From a virus, in the IMG/VR virus record IMGVR_UViG_3300042866_000153, positions 1 to 28,146 of that record: 28,146 bases of DNA, one strand, 5' to 3'. Both the position numbers and the translations under genes were made by a program. The notes under the pieces were generated by a model. It saw only the letters and a program-made list of their open reading frames with translations, did not search any database and was not told where the DNA came from. Of the stretch, positions 22,489-28,064 are shown in pieces. How positions within the stretch are numbered: the first letter of the stretch is position 1; each line of letters starts with the position of its first letter.

Positions 22489-22815
22489 TTATTCTTCTGA
22501 TGCGACTTGAGTTGCCCAGTTCATCCACTTGATGTAGATGTCATTGTCAAGGTTTGGTATATTCCTGTAAATGGATGTCGTGGGGTATGCGGTGGTATTG
22601 GTATAGCCATCCTCGTTGTATGACTCCTCTATGTATGTGATTTGCATCTCGTACTCGTAGAAGTCAGCAACGTGGGCAAAGCCAAGCCACTTGGCAAGAA
22701 TCTCATCGGAGTTCTTGTCATCAGGGTTGTAGTCCTCAAGGGCATCCCAATAAGACTGTGGTAGCAGGTCGGCATCTTCTAGCCAAAACTTTAGGTCGTT
22801 GTAGGTAAAGGTCAT
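22489..22815 (-). CDS. Acidic 108-residue protein, unknown
   Basis: Starts at ATG 22815, one base after the stop of the membrane microprotein. Very acidic, aromatic: FWLEDADLLPQSYWDALEDY, DKNSDEILAKWLGFAHVADF, then Tyr/Thr/Asn-rich QITYIEESYNEDGYTNTTAY and an end with IYIKWMNWATQVASEE. A strong negative charge is a trait of DNA-mimic anti-restriction proteins, but also of many phage unknowns, so I do not assign this. No membrane segment or Cys cluster. Confidence 0.75.
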   Translation of the reverse strand: MTFTYNDLKFWLEDADLLPQSYWDALEDYNPDDKNSDEILAKWLGFAHVADFYEYEMQITYIEESYNEDGYTNTTAYPTTSIYRNIPNLDNDIYIKWMNWATQVASEE

Positions 22816-22816
22816 C

Positions 22817-22921
22817 TTACAGGTTAATTAGAAATTCAACAAGGGCAAGACTGCCAATAAGGGTAAAGATAATCGCTAATGAAGCAACTGTCTTTGCAAT
22901 AAGAACTTTGAATTGGTACAT
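22817..22921 (-). CDS. 34-residue membrane microprotein
   Basis: Starts at ATG 22921-22919, two bases after an exact AAAACCAATCA element, and ends with TAA at 22817-22819. The sequence MYQFKVLIAKTVASLAIIFT is followed by another hydrophobic stretch to the end, one transmembrane helix with Lys near the N-terminus. The element and the exact fit in the gap support it. Function unknown; small single-helix proteins in early phage regions can affect host membrane processes. Confidence 0.7.
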   Translation of the reverse strand: MYQFKVLIAKTVASLAIIFTLIGSLALVEFLINL

Positions 22922-22922
22922 C

Positions 22923-22933
22923 TGATTGGTTTT
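22923..22933 (-). promoter_or_regulatory. AAAACCAATCA leader element, copy 4
   Basis: Exact AAAACCAATCA followed by G and ATG 22921 (AAAACCAATCAGATG). Overlaps the stop of the preceding gene at 22932, so it is operon-internal. Confidence 0.7.
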
Positions 22934-23189
22934 AATTGATTTTAATAATTCCTTTTGGCAAGTTGTTTTCGTAGTCAGCCCAAGTAGTAACGATAATCAT
23001 ATCGTTGCCTTCAAACCAACTCATTTCTTCAGCGCACTCCGTGAAGATGCAGTCTTTCTCAAGGATAGAGAACAAACGCTTGTACAAGCCATTGTATCCC
23101 TTGTCCTTTTGATTCTCCAAGCGGTAGATAGCAAAAGAATTTTGACCTAATTCTTGGTAAACTTTGTTGACAATTTTGTTGCGGTTCAT
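22932..23189 (-). CDS. 85-residue protein, unknown; first gene of an operon
   Basis: Starts at ATG 23189, preceded by two tandem leader elements and a TATATTTG promoter box, so it is probably the first gene of the operon that carries the methyltransferase and exonuclease. The sequence NKIVNKVYQELGQNSFAIYR is followed by KGYNGLYKRLFSILEKDCIF, EEMSWFEGNDMIIVTTWADY and a Lys/Ile end; alpha/beta, soluble. No family recognised. Confidence 0.75.
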   Translation of the reverse strand: MNRNKIVNKVYQELGQNSFAIYRLENQKDKGYNGLYKRLFSILEKDCIFTECAEEMSWFEGNDMIIVTTWADYENNLPKGIIKIN

Positions 23190-23190
23190 C

Positions 23191-23215
23191 TGATTGGTTT
23201 TGTATGATTGGTTTA
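23191..23215 (-). promoter_or_regulatory. AAAACCAATCA leader elements, two tandem copies (5 and 6)
   Basis: TAAACCAATCA at 23215-23205 and AAAACCAATCA at 23201-23191 on the minus strand, 14 nt apart, the second followed by G and ATG 23189. The upper copy lies 8 nt after the -7 box at 23224, so it is expected at the very 5' end of the transcript. Confidence 0.7.
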
Positions 23216-23223
23216 TCTATACC

Positions 23224-23231
23224 CAAATATA
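23224..23231 (-). promoter_or_regulatory. Bacteroidota-type promoter -7 box
   Basis: TATATTTG on the minus strand fits TAnnTTTG. The -33 position is weak (TGTG at a 20-nt spacing). It lies between a terminator and the gene at 23189, so a new transcription unit starts here. Confidence 0.65.
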
Positions 23232-23273
23232 TAACAACTTTACTAATTATTCACACTCCAATAAAAAATAAAT

Positions 23274-23299
23274 AAAAAAAAGAGGACTACTTGCCCTCT
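23274..23299 (-). terminator. Rho-independent terminator at the end of the 45-residue gene
   Basis: Minus-strand stem AGAGG / CCTCT with a 9-nt loop followed by eight T (23281-23274) and more T-rich sequence. The stem includes the last codons of the small gene, whose TAG is in the loop. It closes the replication operon that begins at 26775. Confidence 0.75.
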
Positions 23300-23424
23300 C
23301 TGAATTGCGTGTAGCAAACTGCTACCGCTTGGTCTTTATCTGGGTACTCGCTTCCGATAGCCTCCAAGCAGCGTTGGATGTATTCGGATTGCTTTTCACC
23401 ACTTTTGGGTTGAGGGATTGGCAT
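23287..23424 (-). CDS. 45-residue conserved phage microprotein (MPIPxP type)
   Basis: Starts at ATG 23424-23422, overlapping the nuclease gene by 29 nt, and ends with TAG at 23287-23289 inside the terminator. It begins MPIPQPKSGEKQSEYIQRCL and ends DQAVAVCYTQFREGK. The pattern M-P-I-P-x-P-x-x-G-E-x-x-x-E-(F/Y)-I-x-R-C, then a second Cys in A-V-C-x3-(W/F), is one I recall from many phages as a small protein of unknown role. Two Cys could form a metal or disulfide pair. Confidence 0.8.
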   Translation of the reverse strand: MPIPQPKSGEKQSEYIQRCLEAIGSEYPDKDQAVAVCYTQFREGK

Positions 23425-23899
23425 AGGTTAAAACTTTGAATGAAACTAATCTTTGAATGTCTGGCAACTCAAGTCTGCTTATCACATCCTCTCTGCCTTC
23501 TCTTTGGTAGTATTTTCTTGTAGCATCTTGCTTTGTGACAAACACAGGCTCTACAATCTGCTCACATAGCCGTGCAAGTTCTTGCGTTCTTACCATGACA
23601 AAACCACCAAGCTCTGGCATATCAAATGCGATGTACTCGGCTTTGCCGTACATCCATCCATTGTCACCTTTTACGTTCTTGAACTCAACCCAGATGGTGT
23701 TAGGGTGGTTGCCCCCCTTTACATCTACGGATGTTGTTCCGTTTAGCCGTGTAACGAAGTAGTCAATGTGATCGTAGATGTCGGTGTTGCGGTCTGACTT
23801 CTCACAAGAGTAGCCGATGGCCTCGCAAGCCTCTACAAATCTCTTTGCGGTGATGTCCCCAACTTGATTAGAGTACACCCTGCGCTCGTTACTGACCAT
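23396..23899 (-). CDS. PD-(D/E)XK-type phage nuclease
   Basis: A 167-residue protein with GDITAKRFVEACEAIGYSCE as first helix, Asp46 in YDHIDYFVTRL, the D-x-K pair in SVDVKGGN (Asp59, Lys61), WVEFKNVKGDNGWMYGKAEY and IAFDMPELGGFVMVRTQELA. The HxDY...VDVKG....W(I/V)E(L/F)K(N)V(R/K)G..GW(L/M)YGKA series is a phage nuclease family I recall in Bacteroidota phages. Role probably in DNA repair, recombination or host DNA degradation. The start ATG 23899 overlaps the upstream gene by 11 nt. Confidence 0.75.
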   Translation of the reverse strand: MVSNERRVYSNQVGDITAKRFVEACEAIGYSCEKSDRNTDIYDHIDYFVTRLNGTTSVDVKGGNHPNTIWVEFKNVKGDNGWMYGKAEYIAFDMPELGGFVMVRTQELARLCEQIVEPVFVTKQDATRKYYQREGREDVISRLELPDIQRLVSFKVLTYANPSTQKW

Positions 23900-24293
23900 A
23901 AGCGTTGTATAGGGTCTCTAGTTCCTGCAACCTACCACGAAGGCAAGAGCCGCAGTTGGTGGGCTTCACGGAGTCTTTGAATACTCGGTTGTAGATTCTA
24001 TTCACCTCCGTCTGCTCAATAGCGGTCACGGTGTTCCTGCCTCGCATCTTGCCCACAAACTCGTATTCTTCTTTAGTCAAGCATTCTGGCTTCCTGTACC
24101 TAAATAGCTTGTTCAGTTTCTCCTTACGCGCATCGCATCCGCAATCAACGCCTGTGGCTTCGCTAAACCAATCCACCGCAGCCTTGATGCCTGTGGCGGT
24201 TGTGATTTGCTCAATGGTATCACCCAAGCCGCTTGGCTTCTTTGTACGCTTGGTAGGTGTCTTGGCAGTCTTCTTGGATTCGCTCTCTTGCAT
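23889..24293 (-). CDS. Cys-rich, basic 134-residue protein, unknown
   Basis: N-terminal 25 residues are Lys/Thr-rich and disordered (ESESKKTAKTPTKRTKKPSG), followed by GLGDTIEQITTATGIKAAVD, a DCGCDARKEKLNKLF block and, near the end, NCGSCLRGRLQELETLYNAY. The four Cys (C-x-C and C-x2-C) with the G-L-G-D-T-I-E-x-I-T-x-A-T-G-I start recur in Bacteroidota phages, in my memory, without known role. Zinc binding likely. It overlaps the sigma-like gene by 74 nt, with both frames convincing, since no later start precedes the conserved part. Confidence 0.75.
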   Translation of the reverse strand: MQESESKKTAKTPTKRTKKPSGLGDTIEQITTATGIKAAVDWFSEATGVDCGCDARKEKLNKLFRYRKPECLTKEEYEFVGKMRGRNTVTAIEQTEVNRIYNRVFKDSVKPTNCGSCLRGRLQELETLYNAYGQ

Positions 24294-24756
24294 TTTTTAG
24301 TGTGTTGAAAATTGATCTTGCTGAAATCTTGGTCTCATCCGCTAACGTGCGAATAGACATATCGGTGTTGTGGTACAAGGCAAATATCTTTTTGTCGTAC
24401 CAATGCCAGTCAGTTTGGGTTGACCACACCCTGTCGTAAAGTTGGATGAGTTGCACCTCTGCATCTTCATTGGTGTCCTCGTAGATAAACTCCTCAAGGA
24501 TGTCCACATCTACAAACTCAAACCTTGCCCTCTGGCGCATCAGGGTCGCGTACATATTGCGCAGAGTAACGTACACGAAGAAGGTGTTGACCTCCGTTTC
24601 GTTGTACATTATTTTCTCGGCATCATCAACATACTTGTACAACCGAACGTACATCTCCTGCACAAGCTCTTGAGCAAGGTCATCACTCGCCCCGAAGCTC
24701 TTGCACATCCGAATCCAATCGGTCTGCCGCTTTGCTAATACTGCGAGGAGTCCCAA
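24220..24756 (-). CDS. Sigma-70-like (ECF-type) factor
   Basis: A 178-residue protein with a region 2-like helix pair (SDDLAQELVQEMYVRLYKYV at about 24-43, then TFFVYVTLRNMYATLMRQRAR), an acidic linker and a region 4-like helix-turn-helix at the end (MSIRTLADETKISARSIFNTLKNARERI). Size and two-domain layout are those of small ECF sigma factors. Start is TTG 24756; the upstream frame stays open but that belongs to the membrane microprotein gene. It could redirect host RNA polymerase to phage promoters, which would fit the absence of TAnnTTTG boxes in the late region. That link is inference. Confidence 0.8.
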   Translation of the reverse strand: MGLLAVLAKRQTDWIRMCKSFGASDDLAQELVQEMYVRLYKYVDDAEKIMYNETEVNTFFVYVTLRNMYATLMRQRARFEFVDVDILEEFIYEDTNEDAEVQLIQLYDRVWSTQTDWHWYDKKIFALYHNTDMSIRTLADETKISARSIFNTLKNARERIQEDCQDTYQAYKEAKRLG

Positions 24757-24893
24757 GTGATTTCTACAATTACAACAAACAGAGCAAATTGCACCGTGTG
24801 CATCACAATATCTTCTTCAAGGTAGTCGGTCTTTGACCAGTTAGCCCCTACGATAAGCCCATAGATTGGGTAAAGTCCTACGTTAAAATTCAT
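24735..24893 (-). CDS. 52-residue membrane microprotein
   Basis: Starts at ATG 24893-24891, overlapping the DnaA-like gene by 11 nt, and ends with TAG at 24735-24737, overlapping the sigma-like gene by 22 nt. Begins MNFNVGLYPIYGLIVGANWS, then acidic YLEEDIVMHT and a hydrophobic helix VQFALFVVIVEITW. I recall similar short proteins with an N-V-G-x-Y-P-I-Y-G-(L/I) start and a C-terminal membrane helix in Bacteroidota phages. Function unknown. Confidence 0.8.
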   Translation of the reverse strand: MNFNVGLYPIYGLIVGANWSKTDYLEEDIVMHTVQFALFVVIVEITWDSSQY

Positions 24894-25302
24894 CAAATGT
24901 GCGTTTAAGAGTTAGATACAATTCCTTGTATTTAGATAACTCTGCAACGACTTCATTGAGTTTATTTAGTTCCAATTCTAAAGATTGAAAGTCGGGCTTA
25001 TCAATGCAGGCCATCGGGTTCTCCTCAAGAACGCAGCAGGCTACTTTGTAGTAGTGCTGATAGTCCCCGTAGATAAGGCGGTCTTTGTGCATCCTTACGG
25101 CATAGGCTACGCTTGAATGGTCTTTGTCTATGGCCTCACCCAGTTCGTGCAGGGTGGCGTGATTGCGGAATGCTGATACGAATGCTGCTCTAGCGGTGGA
25201 TTCTTTATGCGCACGGCTTCCGTTATCAGAAAAGCCCAGACGGGCGAAGTATTGCTCTTTAGATACTTTTAGTTGACGTAGTTCGAATGGTCTCATTTGC
25301 AT
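24883..25302 (-). CDS. Stand-alone DnaA domain IV-like DNA-binding protein
   Basis: A 139-residue protein. Residues 35-80 match the DnaA C-terminal DNA-binding domain: ARAAFVSAFRNHATLHELGE, then DKDHSSVAYAVRMHKDRL, where DHSSVAYAV corresponds to the DnaA signature D-H-(T/S)-T-V-x-(H/Y)-A. No AAA+ module. The C-terminal 40 residues are a coiled coil (LELELNKLNEVVAELSKYKE). It could bind an origin or control sites and dimerise by the coil. Start ATG 25302 or 25296, the latter ATGA-coupled to the upstream stop. Confidence 0.75.
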   Translation of the reverse strand: MQMRPFELRQLKVSKEQYFARLGFSDNGSRAHKESTARAAFVSAFRNHATLHELGEAIDKDHSSVAYAVRMHKDRLIYGDYQHYYKVACCVLEENPMACIDKPDFQSLELELNKLNEVVAELSKYKELYLTLKRTFDEF

Positions 25303-25523
25303 TTACAGAGTCTTGCTCTGCCCTCGTTGTAATTGGTTATTATTTTAGCGATTGGCATAGTGAAGTGCTTGTGATCTTTTAGTCTTTTGAACTTCATCTC
25401 ACTCGCCCATTCAACTAAATTGTCATCTTTGTCTTGTACGATAGTGTAGTCAACCACTAGGTAGTCCACCCCATCTACTGCAAAGCATTCGTACTTCTGA
25501 AAGGGTGAGAGGATTTGCTTCAT
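25293..25523 (-). CDS. 76-residue protein, unknown
   Basis: Starts at ATG 25523, ATGA-coupled to the upstream stop. Beta-rich: KYECFAVDGVDYLVVDYTIV, VEWASEMKFKRLKDHKHFTM, ending in a basic Cys-containing RARLCKCK. No recognised family; a small barrel-like fold is plausible. Confidence 0.7.
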   Translation of the reverse strand: MKQILSPFQKYECFAVDGVDYLVVDYTIVQDKDDNLVEWASEMKFKRLKDHKHFTMPIAKIITNYNEGRARLCKCK

Positions 25524-25849
25524 AGCGAGTCCTCAATAATCCCTTGCAGGCGTTGTATCTCATAAATCATTTGTTCGCTATCAACTCGTAGCTTTGAGTT
25601 AGCCAAGTACATCTCATTCATCTTGCCTTCGGTGAACTGGCGGTAGTCAATGAACTGCTGCAAGAGTAGGTCTGCGTAATGGCAAGACATAACATGGTGC
25701 AGTAGGTCATCCTGTACCTCCCTGCCGTTTGCTTTGTCTGCTGCTTGCTTCGCCAACCACATCGCAGTTCCTGCAAGCATAAGTTGCTTCTCCCGAATGT
25801 AAAGGTCGTGTGAGTCATCAGAAGGGTACATCGCTCGCAGGTGTTTCAT
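25520..25849 (-). CDS. 109-residue helical protein, unknown
   Basis: Starts at ATG 25849, overlapping the ATPase gene by 32 nt. Helical throughout: LYIREKQLMLAGTAMWLAKQ, DDLLHHVMSCHYADLLLQQF and a C-terminal coiled coil LRVDSEQMIYEIQRLQGIIE. Following a DnaB-type ATPase, a loader or helicase partner is possible, but only the position suggests it. Confidence 0.7.
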   Translation of the reverse strand: MKHLRAMYPSDDSHDLYIREKQLMLAGTAMWLAKQAADKANGREVQDDLLHHVMSCHYADLLLQQFIDYRQFTEGKMNEMYLANSKLRVDSEQMIYEIQRLQGIIEDSL

Positions 25850-26750
25850 CTAATTTTATTGGCAGCAAGTTACGGCCGTTTATCACAAACCCAACATTAC
25901 CTAATACGCTCTGCAAGATTAAGGGAGTTTCAAGGGGCGTGATGCGCCCACCAGATTCCATCTCCTTGACCTTACGAACATGGATGTGCGTGTAAATCCA
26001 ATCGGTTTCGTGTGCAGCGAATCGGTGAATCACGATTACGCAGTCTGATCTGTTGCCCCACTTACCGCCACCTTCAATGTCTGATGTGTTTGGCGGCATC
26101 GCCATACCCTCGTACTTGTGGCCTTTGTAGAATGTCTTGCGCATCGCCTCCGTAACTGGGTGAGCGTTGACTATTGTGGTGACGTTGTTCTGATGGGCAA
26201 ACACCCGAAGGGCAGAGGCTACCTCGTAATGGTATTCGTGCATCCCTGTCTTGCCTAATTTCTTTTGGTCGGTTGATAGGGAGTTGTATGGGTCTATCAA
26301 TGCCCCCGTATAGTTCCATTCGTTCTTGATAGAGTTCATCACCTCAAGAAGTTCGAATGCGGTAAATAGCCTGTTGCCGTCAATAAATTGGAAGTACTCG
26401 TTGATGAAGTCCAACTTGCGGAACATCATGCCCTCATCAATCCCTTGAATGGGTTTGCAAACTAGGAACTCAATTAACTTTCGCTTGAGGCTTGGCACTT
26501 CATTCTCTGCGGAGTATATCAGCCACTTCTTGCCGAAGTTATACGACTGCAAAAGCATAAGGTAAAGTAGCGTGTGGGTCTTGCCCACGTTAGCGTGGCC
26601 GACCACTACGACAAACTCACCATCTTTAAGTCGTAGGTACTGATCTACTTCATAAACACCGAGCTTGCCCGTGTCATAGTACTTGCCTTTTAAGGCTCTC
26701 TGGAGGTATGGTAACGAAGATTCGTTAGATAGTAGGTCGGGATGTATCAT
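25818..26750 (-). CDS. DnaB/RecA-fold replicative ATPase (helicase-like)
   Basis: A 310-residue single-domain RecA-fold ATPase. Walker A GHANVGKT at 51-58, LIYSAENEVPSLKRKLIEFL at 77-96 with the glutamate expected for DnaB catalysis, Walker B ALIDPYNS at 150-157, motif 3-like TTIVNAHPVTEAMR, and DIEGGGKWGNRSDCVIVIHR with HVRKVKEMESGG, an arginine-finger region. It lacks a primase or N-terminal DnaB domain. Probably the phage replicative helicase or an SSB-linked recombinase-like ATPase. It begins a transcription unit: terminator upstream, then TATATTTG and a CCAATC element before ATG 26750. Confidence 0.85.
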   Translation of the reverse strand: MIHPDLLSNESSLPYLQRALKGKYYDTGKLGVYEVDQYLRLKDGEFVVVVGHANVGKTHTLLYLMLLQSYNFGKKWLIYSAENEVPSLKRKLIEFLVCKPIQGIDEGMMFRKLDFINEYFQFIDGNRLFTAFELLEVMNSIKNEWNYTGALIDPYNSLSTDQKKLGKTGMHEYHYEVASALRVFAHQNNVTTIVNAHPVTEAMRKTFYKGHKYEGMAMPPNTSDIEGGGKWGNRSDCVIVIHRFAAHETDWIYTHIHVRKVKEMESGGRITPLETPLILQSVLGNVGFVINGRNLLPIKLDETPASDVPF

Positions 26751-26756
26751 TGATTC

Positions 26757-26775
26757 TGATTGGTGAGCAAATATA
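26757..26775 (-). promoter_or_regulatory. TATATTTG promoter box and CCAATC leader element, copy 7
   Basis: Minus strand: TATATTTG (26775-26768), two bases, then CACCAATCA (26765-26757), then seven bases to ATG 26750. The -33 region is TTTT at a 19-nt spacing, in the T run of the terminator, so a weak match. Variant of the leader element, with a shorter distance to the -7 box than the other two promoters. Confidence 0.6.
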
Positions 26776-26791
26776 ACAAAATAATTGACAT

Positions 26792-26814
26792 AAAAAAACC
26801 CCTCCGTAGAGGGG
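26792..26814 (-). terminator. Rho-independent terminator after the SSB-like gene
   Basis: Minus-strand stem CCCCTC / GAGGGG with a TACG loop, followed by seven T (26798-26792). It lies 29 bp past the SSB-like stop. Clear intrinsic terminator. Confidence 0.85.
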
Positions 26815-26835
26815 CTTCACACAACGACCTAATAT

Positions 26836-26846
26836 AAAACCAATCA
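26836..26846 (+). promoter_or_regulatory. AAAACCAATCA element in opposite orientation
   Basis: An exact copy on the plus strand, overlapping the SSB-like stop codon. No plus-strand gene follows. CGACC and GGTCG flank it as an inverted pair (26824-26828 and 26852-26856), so the transcript could form a stem around it. Confidence 0.5.
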
Positions 26847-27272
26847 GAAAGGGTCGTTGCGATTTGCGAAATGCTCGGTGTGTGATGCAGGAGCAGCACT
26901 CTGACCAGTCATCCAAGCATTGAAGGTCTCTGCGTTGGCAAGGATGGTGTTGACATCGTGTTGCGCTGCACAAGCGTACTCAACCGCAGCCTTTAGAGCA
27001 ACCTGTCGGATGATAGAGGCGGAACGCTCATCGTTGCCTTTAGGGGCTGATGGGGTGTAGCTTGAACCAGTAGATGCACCATAAGGATTGGCACGTTGGA
27101 TTTTAACGGTTCCCTTTTCGTTCTTGGTGTACTCTACCTCATCGCCTACTGCGTAGGGAGGGGTTTGGGATTTTGCAAAGGCAGTACCGAAGTCTCCGTT
27201 GTCAAAGCGAACCTCAAGCTTGAATAAATCCTGCCATTGGCCTGTGGGGGTGATTGAAATAATTTTTGACAT
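26844..27272 (-). CDS. SSB-like replication protein
   Basis: A 142-residue protein. Residues 1-60 are strand-rich as in an OB fold (ISITPTGQWQDLFKLEVRFD, DEVEYTKNEKGTVKIQRANP); the middle is a Gly/Ser/Pro-rich linker; residues 85-120 are a helix pair (SIIRQVALKAAVEYACAAQH) and the last residues are NRNDPF, like the acidic-hydrophobic tip of SSB that binds partner proteins. I recall the layout FDNGD.G.A..KS..PPY.VGDEVEY from phage proteins annotated as SSB-like. It binds single-stranded DNA by inference. The start ATG 27272 follows an AAAACCAATC element by four bases. Confidence 0.75.
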   Translation of the reverse strand: MSKIISITPTGQWQDLFKLEVRFDNGDFGTAFAKSQTPPYAVGDEVEYTKNEKGTVKIQRANPYGASTGSSYTPSAPKGNDERSASIIRQVALKAAVEYACAAQHDVNTILANAETFNAWMTGQSAAPASHTEHFANRNDPF

Positions 27273-27275
27273 AAT

Positions 27276-27286
27276 AGATTGGTTTT
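27276..27286 (-). promoter_or_regulatory. AAAACCAATCA-type leader element, copy 8
   Basis: AAAACCAATCT on the minus strand, then ATT and ATG 27272. It overlaps the stop codon of the 46-residue gene, so operon-internal. Confidence 0.65.
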
Positions 27287-27425
27287 AGATAAATAGAATT
27301 GATTGCTGCTCCAAAACCTCAATACGAGCTTCAAGCTCTTGTACCTTGTTTTGTAGTGCTTGGATTTGTGCTTGTTGCACCTGCACCATCTCGGTGTAAA
27401 CGTCTGAACTGAAAGATAAAGTCAT
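27285..27425 (-). CDS. 46-residue coiled-coil microprotein
   Basis: Starts at ATG 27425-27423, after a promoter and a leader element, and ends with TAA at 27285-27287. Begins MTLSFSSDVYTEMVQVQQAQ and continues with heptads (IQALQNKVQELEARIEVLEQ), a parallel coiled coil of about four heptads. First gene of the SSB-like transcription unit. Function unknown; a small oligomeric regulator or SSB partner is possible. Confidence 0.75.
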   Translation of the reverse strand: MTLSFSSDVYTEMVQVQQAQIQALQNKVQELEARIEVLEQQSILFI

Positions 27426-27428
27426 AAC

Positions 27429-27439
27429 TGATTGGTTTT
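27429..27439 (-). promoter_or_regulatory. AAAACCAATCA leader element, copy 9
   Basis: Exact AAAACCAATCA, then GTT and ATG 27425. It lies 8 nt after the -7 box of the promoter at 27448, so it should be the 5' end of the mRNA. Confidence 0.7.
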
Positions 27440-27447
27440 AAGTTATG

Positions 27448-27478
27448 CAAATATACAACTTATTCTGATACCACCAAA
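27448..27478 (-). promoter_or_regulatory. Bacteroidota-type promoter with both boxes
   Basis: On the minus strand TTTG (27478-27475), 19-nt spacer, TATATTTG (27455-27448). This matches the Bacteroidota consensus TTTG-N19-21-TAnnTTTG exactly. The -33 box and most of the spacer are inside the end of the RusA gene. It drives the coiled-coil and SSB-like genes. Confidence 0.8.
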
Positions 27479-27819
27479 CCTGTGAAGGTTATTTCTGCCG
27501 TGTCTTTAGGAATTGATTTGTCATGAACCATCTTCAGCGACTGGACATAGGTGCGTGAGTCATCCTTTACGCCACCCCAAGTCTTGAATGCATCCAGAGC
27601 AAACTTCACCGCCATTATCGCATTGTCAATATCGTATCGGTAGTTGACCTTGCAAAAAATTTGCACATCCGTTATCTGCTCAAGATCATACTCTGCTAGT
27701 TGCAGCATCACCTCATCGCAATGTTTGGTCTTTGCCTTTGCACGGACTGTCCAATGCTTGGAAGCGTAGAAAGCATTGAGGCTTGGAACCTTACCGACTA
27801 CGACCTTGTAGCTTTTCAA
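27460..27819 (-). CDS. RusA-like Holliday junction resolvase
   Basis: A 119-residue protein of the RusA family. VPSLNAFYASKHWTVRAKAK is the conserved N-terminus (P-x-L-N), YRYDIDNAIMAVKFALDAFK holds the catalytic D-x-D (Asp63, Asp65) and WGGVKDDSRTYV supplies the third acidic site (Asp86/87), followed by the strand end DTAEITFTG. Length matches the family (about 120). It would resolve branched replication or recombination intermediates before packaging. The start TTG 27819 is coupled as TTGA to the upstream stop. Confidence 0.88.
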   Translation of the reverse strand: MKSYKVVVGKVPSLNAFYASKHWTVRAKAKTKHCDEVMLQLAEYDLEQITDVQIFCKVNYRYDIDNAIMAVKFALDAFKTWGGVKDDSRTYVQSLKMVHDKSIPKDTAEITFTGLVVSE

Positions 27820-28064
27820 TTATCGGGGATAAGGTATCCGCATTGTATAGCGAAGTGCAGGTCTATCTTGGCAATCTCACCGAGTAACTCTTGTTCTTTG
27901 TACTTCGCCTGTTGGCGAGCGTTGTATGTGGCTTCGCAGTTAGACATGAGCGTAGCGCACTCCTCAAGGATAAAGTCAATCTTCCTGCGTTTGGCAGGGT
28001 TAGTATAGTACTGCATATTTTCCTGTTGTTGTTTGGCTTCCTTCGCTTGTTGCTCGTTGCTCAT
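27816..28064 (-). CDS. 82-residue protein, unknown
   Basis: Preferred start ATG 28064 (MSNEQQAKEAKQQQENMQYY...); ATG 28016 would leave 66 residues and cut the overlap with the upstream gene from 65 to 17 nt. Gln/Glu/Lys-rich start, then PAKRRKIDFILEECATLMSN, CEATYNARQQAKYKEQELLG and IAKIDLHFAIQCGYLIPDN; mostly helical. Three Cys. Unknown function; immediate coupling to RusA suggests a replication or recombination context. Confidence 0.6.
   Translation of the reverse strand: MSNEQQAKEAKQQQENMQYYTNPAKRRKIDFILEECATLMSNCEATYNARQQAKYKEQELLGEIAKIDLHFAIQCGYLIPDN

Noticed and set aside
24757-24830. Upstream extension of the sigma-like frame with a Cys-rich ICSVCCNCRNH stretch, like a zinc finger
   Set aside because: This DNA encodes the 52-residue membrane protein in another frame, which has a proper start and a recognisable pattern. 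The Cys stretch is its shadow.
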